From a virus, in IMG/VR virus record IMGVR_UViG_3300012936_000042, positions 1 to 42,225 of that record: a stretch of DNA of 42,225 bases. The stretch is one strand, 5' to 3'. Position 1 is the first letter of the stretch, and every line of letters starts with the position of its first letter. The notes beneath the pieces are model-generated. The model had not been told where the DNA came from. It saw only the letters and a list, made by a program, of their open reading frames with translations, and did not search any database. Below are positions 36,105 to 42,225 of the stretch, one piece after another. The position numbers and the translations under genes were made by a program.

Positions 36105-36932
36105 ATGGCCAGAAAAATAAATTATCTCAATAACAAAGACATGTTATTAGAGATCCACAAATCAAAAAATACATTTTGTAGTTACGTAGCACCAGAATTT
36201 GCAGATTATGACATTATTCTACCTAGTGTAGACAAAATAAATGTTAGAACAGTAGCAGAAGCAAAGCGTAACAAAGCGAAAAAACAAGGACAACGTGCAT
36301 ACGAAGCCGCTAAAGCCGACGGTAGGAAGGTTAAAATGGCAGAGTTTGAAGTTGATTATAGAAAAATAGAGAAAACTGACTTAGTATTCCGTATAATGAC
36401 ATTTGATCATGTACCAGACGAACCAGGACGTAAAAAGAATCCTAAAACTGTTGCAGATGAAAAAACAAAACTTAACTTTCCTCCCTTTCAACACTATAAG
36501 TTTGATGAAAACGACAATGTTATTTGTGTAGGCAAAAGTCATTGGGAAGGTGGAATGGAAAACGGTTACTTTAACAAAGGACACGGACAAGCAACAAATA
36601 AACTTGCAAGTATGTGGATGAAACTTTGTGATAGGTATGCTACACGTGGTAATGTTCGTGGATATACATACAATGATGAAATGCGAGGACAAGCAATACT
36701 ACAGTTAGCACAAATAGGTTTACAGTTCGACGAATCAAAGTCACAAAACCCATTTGCATACTACACAGCGGCAGTAACAAACAGCTTTGTACGTGTTATT
36801 AACATAGAGAAACGTAATCAAAACATAAGAGATGATATCTTAGAGATGAATAACATGGATCCTTCGCATACAAGACAACATGCAGGCGAATGGGAAGCCG
36901 CTCAACGTAGAGAAGGCCTAAAAACAGGTTGA
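36105..36932 (+). CDS. gp55: Late-transcription sigma factor gp55, with large internal insertion
   Basis: A 275-residue protein; T4 gp55 has 185. The N-terminus NYLNNKDMLLEIHKSK (6-20) matches the T4 start (YVNNKELLQAI). Residues ~164-245 form the sigma-like core that binds core polymerase and the late box: NKLASMWMKLCDRYATRGNV, RGYTYNDEMRGQAILQLAQI, GLQFDESKSQNPFAYYTAAV, then SFVRVINIEKRNQNIRDD. Residues ~22-160 are an insertion absent from T4 (DYDIILPSVDKINVRTVAEA, a Lys/Ala-rich helix, FEVDYRKI, GRKKNPKT, NFPPFQHYKF). The C-terminus (EWEAAQRREGLKTG) lacks the hydrophobic sliding-clamp-binding tail of T4 gp55. It should switch polymerase to the TATAAATA-type promoters of the tail genes. Confidence 0.88.
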   Translation: MARKINYLNNKDMLLEIHKSKNTFCSYVAPEFADYDIILPSVDKINVRTVAEAKRNKAKKQGQRAYEAAKADGRKVKMAEFEVDYRKIEKTDLVFRIMTFDHVPDEPGRKKNPKTVADEKTKLNFPPFQHYKFDENDNVICVGKSHWEGGMENGYFNKGHGQATNKLASMWMKLCDRYATRGNVRGYTYNDEMRGQAILQLAQIGLQFDESKSQNPFAYYTAAVTNSFVRVINIEKRNQNIRDDILEMNNMDPSHTRQHAGEWEAAQRREGLKTG

Positions 36933-36957
36933 TTTTTAAGTAAAATTGCTTTATACT
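36929..36957 (+). promoter_or_regulatory. Sigma70-type promoter of gp47-gp46
   Basis: TTGATT (36929-36934, four of six, overlapping the gp55 stop codon) is followed after 17 bases by TATACT (36952-36957, five of six). Predicted transcription start is around 36964, just before the GTGGAG ribosome binding site of gp47. It would allow the nuclease genes to be made independently of gp55. Confidence 0.6.
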
Positions 36958-36966
36958 AGCAACGAA

Positions 36967-36982
36967 GTGGAGATTCTTATTG
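36967..36982 (+). promoter_or_regulatory. Ribosome binding site that fixes the TTG start of gp47
   Basis: GTGGAG (36967-36972) stands 7 bases before TTG (36980-36982). The first in-frame ATG is codon 15, which would remove the metal-binding D10 and H12 of the phosphoesterase. The TTG is therefore the likely true start, a rare start codon in this window. Confidence 0.75.
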
Positions 36983-37993
36983 TTTAAAAAAGCGGCGGTG
37001 TTTACCGATATCCATTTGGGTATGAAGGGTAACTCACGAGTACATAATCAAGACTGTGAAAACTATATCGACTGGTATATTGACACAGCAAAAGCCAATG
37101 GTTGCGAAACTGGACTGTTCTGCGGGGACTGGCACCATAATAGGAACAGTTTAAACCTTACAACCATGAATACAACCATTAAGTTGTTAGAGAAACTAGG
37201 TCAATCGTTTGAAAAGTTCTATATGTTTGCAGGTAATCACGACTTGTACTACAAAGACAAGCGTGATGTAAGCTCAACTGAGTTTGCAAGACACATTCCA
37301 GGTATAACTGTAGTTGATCAAATGCAAGTAGATGACGATGTAGCACTAGTTCCGTGGTTAGTGGGCGATGAATGGCGACAGATGGAGAAGTTAAAAGCAA
37401 AGTACTTGTTTGGACACTTCGAACTACCTAGCTTCTATATGAATGCTATGGTACAGATGCCTGATCACGGTGAACTTAAAGCGGAACACTTCAAGAACCA
37501 AGAGTATGTGTTTAGTGGACACTTTCATAAACGTCAGAAGCAAGGCAAGGTACACTATATTGGTAATGCTTTCCCACATAACTATGCTGATGCGTGGGAT
37601 GATGACCGTGGTATGATGATACTAGACCGTGAGAACAATGCAGAACCAGAGTATATCAACTGGCCAGACTGTCCTAAGTATAGAACAGTGAAGTTATCAA
37701 AGCTGATTGATGAGAAAGACACATTGATCAAGCCAAGTATGTACCTAAGAGTTACACTAGACATTGATATTAGCTATGAAGAAGCAAGTTATATCAAAGA
37801 AACATTTATGGATCAGTATGAATGTAGAGAGATCACGCTCATACCGCAAAAGTCTATAGAAGAGATTAACACAGACTTAGACATTGAACAGTTTGAAAGT
37901 GTTGATCAGATAGTTAGCAAAGAAATACAAGCTATTGACAGTGAACAGTTTAACAAGAAACTACTTTTGGACATATATACAGAGCTCGCATGA
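36980..37993 (+). CDS. gp47: Recombination endonuclease subunit gp47 (Mre11-like)
   Basis: A 337-residue calcineurin-type phosphoesterase, equal in length to T4 gp47 (339). Metal-binding motifs are all visible: D10 and H12 in FTDIHLG, D50 and H53 in CGDWHHNR, N86 and H87 in AGNHD, H146 in FGHFE and H181/H183 in SGHFHKRQ. With gp46 it forms the Mre11-Rad50-type complex that processes DNA ends for recombination-dependent replication and degrades host DNA. The C-terminal part (SVDQIVSKEIQAIDSEQFNK) would bind gp46. Translation starts at TTG. The stop overlaps the gp46 start as ATGA, so the pair is coupled. Confidence 0.93.
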   Translation: MFKKAAVFTDIHLGMKGNSRVHNQDCENYIDWYIDTAKANGCETGLFCGDWHHNRNSLNLTTMNTTIKLLEKLGQSFEKFYMFAGNHDLYYKDKRDVSSTEFARHIPGITVVDQMQVDDDVALVPWLVGDEWRQMEKLKAKYLFGHFELPSFYMNAMVQMPDHGELKAEHFKNQEYVFSGHFHKRQKQGKVHYIGNAFPHNYADAWDDDRGMMILDRENNAEPEYINWPDCPKYRTVKLSKLIDEKDTLIKPSMYLRVTLDIDISYEEASYIKETFMDQYECREITLIPQKSIEEINTDLDIEQFESVDQIVSKEIQAIDSEQFNKKLLLDIYTELA

Positions 37994-39768
37994 TAAAAAT
38001 ACAAGATTTAACAGTTAAAAACTTTATGAGTGTGGGTAACGTTACCCAAGCAGTTGACTTCAACAAGGAGCAACTCACTCTAGTGCTTGGTGAAAACTTA
38101 GACCAAGGAGGTGACGACACCGGATCTCGAAACGGTACTGGTAAAACTACGATAATAAATGCATTATCATATGCCATGTACGGCCAAGCACTAACAAATA
38201 TCAAGAGAAACAACTTGATTAACAAAACTAACAGTAAAGGTATGTTAGTTACACTAAACTTTGAGAAAGACGGCAATCAATATCGTATTGAACGTGGTAG
38301 ATCACCTAATGTATTAAAGTTTTACATTAATAATCACGAACAACAAGACGATATGCATGATGAATCACAAGGTGACAGTAGAAAAACACAAGAAGATATT
38401 AATCATCTATTGGATATGACTCACGATATGTTCAAACACGTAGTTGCATTGAACACATACACAGAACCATTCCTAAGTATGCGGGCAAATGATCAACGTG
38501 CTATCATTGAACAGCTACTCGGTATAACTATCCTTACTGAAAAAGCAGAAATACTCAAAGAAAAGGTTAAAACTACAAAAGAACTTATTACTGAAGAAAC
38601 ATTAAAGATAAATGCTATCGAAACAAGCAATAAAAAGATCGAACAAAGCATAGAAACACTTGCTGGTAGACAAAGAGCTTGGAAAGCTAAACAAAAACAA
38701 GATATTGAGCGTCTTGACAGCGGTATTGAAGAGTTAGAAAAGTTAAACATTAATGCAGAACTTGATTCACATGAAAAATTAACTAACTGGACAGAAACAA
38801 ACAACCGTTTGACTAGTTTAAACAAAGAAAAAGCAACACTTGAAGCGGCATTAATGCGAGCAACTAAAAGTGTTGACAAAGCGGCACAAGATGTAAAGGA
38901 TCTTGACGATGCTATTTGTTATACTTGCGGACAAGCGTTACATGCAGATAAAAAAGAAGAAATATCAGTTCGAAAAAACAAAGAACTTACCGATGCAATG
39001 GGTTATCAAACAGAAGTTGCTGGAAAATTAGAAAAAACAATGTCATTGCTAAATGATATTGGTGATATCAACGGTCGTCCTACTACTTTTTATGAAACTG
39101 CAAAAGAAGCATACGAACATAGAAACAATGTAGATAATCTTAAGAATAGTTTGATAAGTAAAACACAAGAAGAAGATCCTTATCAAGCTCAGATTGATGA
39201 TTTAACTGATACTGCATTACAAGAAATAAATTGGCAACCAGTTAATGACCTAACTAGTTTGAAAGACCATCAAGAGTTTTTATTAAAACTTTTGACAAAC
39301 AAAGACTCGTTCATACGTAAAAAGATCATTGATCAAAACTTAGCGTATCTGAACAATAGGCTCACATATTATTTAGACAAACTAGGCTTACCACATCAAG
39401 TAGAGTTTCAAAACGATTTGTCAGTTGAGATTACTCAGCTGGGACAAGATCTCGACTTTGATAACTTATCAAGAGGCGAACGTAACAGGCTAATACTAGG
39501 CATGAGTTGGGCATTTAGAGATGTTTGGGAATCATTATACCAAGGCGTCAACTTATTGTTCATTGACGAACTTATTGATAGCGGAATGGACACTGCTGGC
39601 GTTGAAAGTGCGTTAGCTGTATTGAAAAAGATGGGTAGAGAACGTAGTAAAAATGTTTTTCTTATATCTCACAAGGACGAACTAGTTGGTAGAGTGAATC
39701 ATGTTATGAAAGTCGTAAAAGAAAATGGCTTTACATCATATGAAAACGATATCGATATTATAGAATGA
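37990..39768 (+). CDS. gp46: Recombination endonuclease subunit gp46 (Rad50-like ATPase)
   Basis: A 592-residue SMC/Rad50-type ATPase (T4 gp46 is 560). Walker A is GSRNGTGKTT at 45-54, followed by INALSYAMYGQ. Long coiled coils flank a zinc-hook CYTC at about 310-313, where two Rad50 arms join through one zinc ion. The ABC signature is LSRGERNRLILGMSW near 492, and Walker B is LLFIDELIDSGMD near 522-534. A histidine switch (FLISHKDEL) lies near 558. With gp47 it forms the DNA-end processing nuclease. It overlaps gp47 by 4 bases and the next small gene by 4 bases. Confidence 0.94.
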   Translation: MIKIQDLTVKNFMSVGNVTQAVDFNKEQLTLVLGENLDQGGDDTGSRNGTGKTTIINALSYAMYGQALTNIKRNNLINKTNSKGMLVTLNFEKDGNQYRIERGRSPNVLKFYINNHEQQDDMHDESQGDSRKTQEDINHLLDMTHDMFKHVVALNTYTEPFLSMRANDQRAIIEQLLGITILTEKAEILKEKVKTTKELITEETLKINAIETSNKKIEQSIETLAGRQRAWKAKQKQDIERLDSGIEELEKLNINAELDSHEKLTNWTETNNRLTSLNKEKATLEAALMRATKSVDKAAQDVKDLDDAICYTCGQALHADKKEEISVRKNKELTDAMGYQTEVAGKLEKTMSLLNDIGDINGRPTTFYETAKEAYEHRNNVDNLKNSLISKTQEEDPYQAQIDDLTDTALQEINWQPVNDLTSLKDHQEFLLKLLTNKDSFIRKKIIDQNLAYLNNRLTYYLDKLGLPHQVEFQNDLSVEITQLGQDLDFDNLSRGERNRLILGMSWAFRDVWESLYQGVNLLFIDELIDSGMDTAGVESALAVLKKMGRERSKNVFLISHKDELVGRVNHVMKVVKENGFTSYENDIDIIE

Positions 39769-40013
39769 ACAACGACACACATGATAAATTAATGCAGAAG
39801 GTTCTTGATTACCTTGCGGCAAGTGAAGACTTTGAACGTTTGCCAAGCGAAAGAAGTAAAAGAAGAGTAAGAAGAGAACTTAGACAACTAATGAGCTTGT
39901 GTAAAACAAGACAAGAAGAAGTAAAAGAACGCTATGCTGTTGAGTTAGCTGAGATCCGTGCAAGCGGTAAATGGGCAGACAACAAACGCAAAGCAAAAAG
40001 GAATGAAGAATGA
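39765..40013 (+). CDS. Small basic hypothetical protein, 82 residues
   Basis: A strongly charged, predicted all-helical protein: KLMQKVLDYLAASEDFERLP, then RSKRRVRRELRQLMSLCKTR and a Lys/Arg-rich tail (NKRKAKRNEE). No known domain recognised. The start overlaps gp46 and the stop overlaps the halogenase-like gene, each by 4 bases (ATGA), so it is surely expressed with them. High basic charge suggests contact with nucleic acid or with the gp46/gp47 complex, but this is inference. It could equally be an accessory protein of the halogenase-like gene. Confidence 0.75.
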   Translation: MNNDTHDKLMQKVLDYLAASEDFERLPSERSKRRVRRELRQLMSLCKTRQEEVKERYAVELAEIRASGKWADNKRKAKRNEE

Positions 40014-41662
40014 AAATTACAGTTGTAGGTGGCGGGTTAGCAGGTGCTTTAACAAGTTGTTTTTTAAAAAAGGAACTACCAGACTCTAAAGTTGAAATGA
40101 TTCATAGTCCTAAAGTAGGAACCATAGGTGTTGGAGAAAGTATTACTCCTCACTTGCCAGGTATGTTAGGCGGACTAGGTGTTGATGAAAAACGTTTTAT
40201 GAGAGAAACAAATGCTGTTTTCAAATACGGAAACAACATTGAAGACTTTACAGATACTGCCGAAGGTAGCAAAGATGTACTACGTATGTTCCATTGGAGC
40301 AACTGGCATGACAAAGAAACAACTTGGAGTAATGTCACTAGCGTAGGCCCAGACGATTTAAGAACAAGCGATGTTTGGTTAGACGTCTATCGCAGTGGGG
40401 CGGCGCCAGACTTGGATGTTTATCATCACAACGCAGAAGGCTATCAGTATCTAAAAGATAAAAAAATGCCGTTTGATGACAATGGAAATTATTTAATTCC
40501 TGCTACTGCAACATATGCTTATCACATTGACGCAGAAAAGTGTGCGCCTTGGATTATTGAAAATGTTTGTAAACCTTATGGCATTAAAGAAACTATTGCA
40601 CACATTGAAACAGTTAATACTGGCGAAGAAGGTATAAAAAATGTTGTACTCGAAGATGGAACAGTAGTAACCAGCGACATTTGGTTAGACTGTACAGGAC
40701 TTAGCAGATTTTTAATTAGCCATTTAACAACGGAATTTGTTCAAACAAAAGCAAATAGAATGAACAGTGCCTGGGTGTGTCCAATACGTTACGAAGACAA
40801 AGATGCCGAATTTGTAAACTATACTAGAAGCATTAGGCAAGACATGGGCTGGCAATTTAAAATTTGCTTGGACGCCCGCATTGGTACTGGATTGATTTTC
40901 AGTGACAAATACTTTAGTGACGATGAGGCTCTTGAGTGGTTGAAAAACGAAATTGGTGATAGAAATATTCGCCCTCCAAGATTGCTAAAATGGAAACCGG
41001 GAAGATTAAAAACTCCTAATGTAGGAAATTGTTTTGCTGTAGGAATGTCTGCCTCATTTACAGATCCGCTTGAAGCAAATGCTGTTGTTAGTATTATTGC
41101 CAGCATCAAACGTATTGCTTGGATGTATCAACGCAACTTGGATAAAGATTATTACAACCGAAAAATGAATAATTACTTCCAAGACATTGCCGATTATACA
41201 GCCGTACATTACACTCTTTCCAACAGAGGCGATAATCATTTCTGGAGAGACATGAGACGCATCGGCGAAGAACTCAATCACAAAGATTTGGTCAAACAAA
41301 AATATTATGATATAGCAAACTGTATGGACAGTGTTATAGGCTATGTTACTGCGTTTCCAGATGTAAACTGGATAGATATTGCCAACAACTGGATGGACAA
41401 AGAAGATTTAGCTGATTGGCCTAAAAAGTCTACACCAGAACAACAAGCAGAATATATTAGAAGAGTACGCAATGAAAAATTATTACACGAAATTCAAGCA
41501 AGTAACAACAAAAAAACCATTGACGAATTTCTCAAAATGTATAATAATGTAGAAGAATATGACAAAGGCTTAAAAAATTGGCCAACTGAATACTTTAGTA
41601 GAATGTTCGGCGAAGCATACATGAATAGGCACAAAGAAAACTCAAAAAAGGTACAGGCTTAA
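40010..41662 (+). CDS. Flavin-dependent tryptophan-halogenase-like protein
   Basis: A 550-residue protein with an N-terminal FAD-binding motif (VVGGGLAGALTSCFLKKEL, 5-23), IGVGESITPHLPGM at 39-52, a DCTGLSRFLI segment and a C-terminal flavin site (FAVGMSASFTDPLEANAV). These match the tryptophan-halogenase family, which oxidises chloride or bromide with FADH2 and O2 to halogenate an aromatic ring. Two hallmarks are altered. The WxWxIP motif reads WQFKIC, and by hand alignment the catalytic Lys of PrnA/RebH (K79) falls on Asn in FKYGNNIEDF. It may therefore act on another substrate or as a monooxygenase. The start overlaps the previous gene (ATGA), with AAAGGA 8 bases upstream. Similar genes are known in marine T4-like phages; their role is unclear. 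Confidence 0.8.
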   Translation: MKITVVGGGLAGALTSCFLKKELPDSKVEMIHSPKVGTIGVGESITPHLPGMLGGLGVDEKRFMRETNAVFKYGNNIEDFTDTAEGSKDVLRMFHWSNWHDKETTWSNVTSVGPDDLRTSDVWLDVYRSGAAPDLDVYHHNAEGYQYLKDKKMPFDDNGNYLIPATATYAYHIDAEKCAPWIIENVCKPYGIKETIAHIETVNTGEEGIKNVVLEDGTVVTSDIWLDCTGLSRFLISHLTTEFVQTKANRMNSAWVCPIRYEDKDAEFVNYTRSIRQDMGWQFKICLDARIGTGLIFSDKYFSDDEALEWLKNEIGDRNIRPPRLLKWKPGRLKTPNVGNCFAVGMSASFTDPLEANAVVSIIASIKRIAWMYQRNLDKDYYNRKMNNYFQDIADYTAVHYTLSNRGDNHFWRDMRRIGEELNHKDLVKQKYYDIANCMDSVIGYVTAFPDVNWIDIANNWMDKEDLADWPKKSTPEQQAEYIRRVRNEKLLHEIQASNNKKTIDEFLKMYNNVEEYDKGLKNWPTEYFSRMFGEAYMNRHKENSKKVQA

Positions 41663-41667
41663 AGCCT
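41655..41667 (+). other. Hairpin at the halogenase stop codon
   Basis: AGGCTT-A-AAGCCT is a perfect 6-base inverted repeat around a single base; the TAA stop (41660-41662) lies in its centre. The loop is too tight for all pairs to form, so a 5-pair stem is more realistic. No T-run follows, so it is not a standard terminator. Confidence 0.5.
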
Positions 41668-41671
41668 ACTA

Positions 41672-41688
41672 GCATAAACACTTTATGC
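41672..41688 (+). promoter_or_regulatory. Hairpin enclosing the start codon of the GIY-YIG gene
   Basis: GCATAAA-CAC-TTTATGC is a perfect 7-base inverted repeat with a 3-base loop. The ATG start codon (41685-41687) lies inside the 3' arm, and no clear Shine-Dalgarno sequence precedes it. In read-through mRNA the start would be paired. T4 uses similar hairpins to silence genes such as soc and 49 on early transcripts, so this may be a translational switch. Confidence 0.5.
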
Positions 41689-42110
41689 ATTGGACGTACA
41701 AAGGTAAAAAAATAAACGAAGTACCAGATGAATACGAAGGCTTTGTATATCTAATAACAAACAAAAAGACAAAACAAAAATACGTAGGCAAAAAGTTAGC
41801 AAAATTTAAAACAACCAAGCCACCATTAAAAGGCAAAAAAAACAAACGCAGAGGTCATAAAGAAAGTGACTGGCGTGAATACTGGGGAAGTTCAGATAGA
41901 CTGAACGAAGATGTAAAAAACTTAGGCGAAAAAAACTTTACTCGTGAAATACTTTACTTCTGCAAAAGCAGAGCTGAAATGAGTTACATTGAAGCACGAG
42001 AACAGTTTGATAGGCGAGTCTTAGAGACAGACGAATACTACAACGGAATCATCAATGTTAGAGTTGGTGGATCAAATAAACTACGTCAGGCACTACTAGA
42101 ACACAAATAG
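41685..42110 (+). CDS. GIY-YIG-type nuclease-like protein
   Basis: A 141-residue basic protein. GFVYLITNKKTKQKYVGKK at residues 19-37 gives the two short strands of the GIY-YIG fold (here VYL and YVG). ESDWREYWGSS at 60-70 and REILYFCKSRAEMSYIEARE at about 108-127 follow, with the last Glu region in the place of the catalytic glutamate. Lys/Arg clusters (KGKKNKRRGHKESD) suggest DNA binding. Such stand-alone proteins are frequent in T4-like phages, often annotated as Seg-like homing endonucleases. The canonical catalytic Arg is not obvious to me. It starts 22 bases after the halogenase stop within a hairpin. Confidence 0.7.
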   Translation: MHWTYKGKKINEVPDEYEGFVYLITNKKTKQKYVGKKLAKFKTTKPPLKGKKNKRRGHKESDWREYWGSSDRLNEDVKNLGEKNFTREILYFCKSRAEMSYIEAREQFDRRVLETDEYYNGIINVRVGGSNKLRQALLEHK

Positions 42111-42225
42111 GCTATATAACGAGCTCTAAATCAAATCCAAGATCCAGCCGAGGTAATGCTCGTCGCCGGTGGTGTGGTATGCTCGCGTGAAGAAACATAC
42201 GATAGGTTTTAAAGGATTGTGGCTC
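42111..42225 (+). other. Unassigned right end of the window, higher G+C
   Basis: After the stop of the GIY-YIG gene I find no supported gene. Positions ~42145-42190 are clearly richer in G+C than the rest of the window, and TGCTCG occurs twice in similar surroundings (GGTAATGCTCG and GGTATGCTCG). A short frame beginning at ATGCTCGTCGCC encodes only 18 residues. The next gene or an RNA element may begin here, but the window ends. Confidence 0.3.

Noticed and set aside
42111-42225. Possible tRNA in the G+C-rich right end
   Set aside because: I could not build an acceptor stem, a D arm or a GTTC-type T loop from this stretch.
1-42225. CRISPR arrays, insertion sequences, integrase or attachment sites
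   Set aside because: No regularly spaced repeats, no transposase or integrase motif and no long terminal repeats were seen; repeated peptide patterns in the tail genes are protein modules, not DNA repeats.

Overview
The window is a 42 kb piece of an AT-rich genome (roughly one third G+C by eye) from a T4-like myovirus, most likely marine. Diagnostic genes are a baseplate block with recognisable gp25, gp6, gp53-like and gp5-like proteins, and the late sigma factor gp55 followed by the recombination nuclease pair gp47-gp46, in the order known from T4. A flavin-dependent tryptophan-halogenase-like gene, a radical SAM gene and tail-fibre genes with the 'GQLWYD' N-terminal module resemble what I recall from marine cyano- and pelagiphages. 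The host cannot be read from the sequence. Several promoters fit the bacterial sigma70 consensus, and low G+C would suit a host such as SAR11, but that is inference. No tRNA, rRNA, CRISPR array, insertion sequence or integrase was seen.

Layout. (1) Positions 1-3834, minus strand: a tightly packed six-gene operon behind its own near-perfect sigma70 promoter. It holds two small unknown proteins, three GT-A-like glycosyltransferases and the start of a radical SAM protein that runs off the left edge. (2) Positions 3836-12077, minus strand: tail-fibre region with two paralogous tail proteins, three tandem fibre proteins sharing one N-terminal module (one ending in a tail-collar domain) and a 200-residue virion protein. 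T4-late-like boxes lie before two of these genes. (3) Positions 12104-25825, minus strand: one uninterrupted reading frame for a 4573-residue virion protein, in the place where T4 keeps gene 7. (4) Positions 25825-36030, minus strand: baseplate block in the order gp48-like, gp53-like, hub-like, gp5-like spike without lysozyme, glycine-rich protein, gp25, gp6. (5) Positions 36031-36104: divergent promoter region. (6) Positions 36105-42110, plus strand: gp55, gp47, gp46, a small basic protein, a halogenase-like protein and a GIY-YIG-type nuclease. The last 115 bases hold no gene I can assign.

How it fits together. The plus-strand genes sit behind sigma70-type promoters and would be read by host polymerase early. 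gp55 would then direct polymerase to the TATAAATA-like late boxes of the minus-strand tail genes. Minus-strand tail genes are chained by stop-start overlaps (often TAATG), which suggests translational coupling and fixed stoichiometry. The glycosyltransferase and radical SAM operon lies directly downstream of the fibre genes but has an early-type promoter. It could therefore be made before the virion parts and modify either host surface sugars or the fibres.

The most striking sequence-level observation is that the pentamer GCWGC (GCAGC or GCTGC) appears to be entirely absent from the window, while GCSGC is common. Ala-Ala pairs are written almost only as GCG-GC or GCC-GC. This looks like strong counter-selection against a restriction or methylation site.
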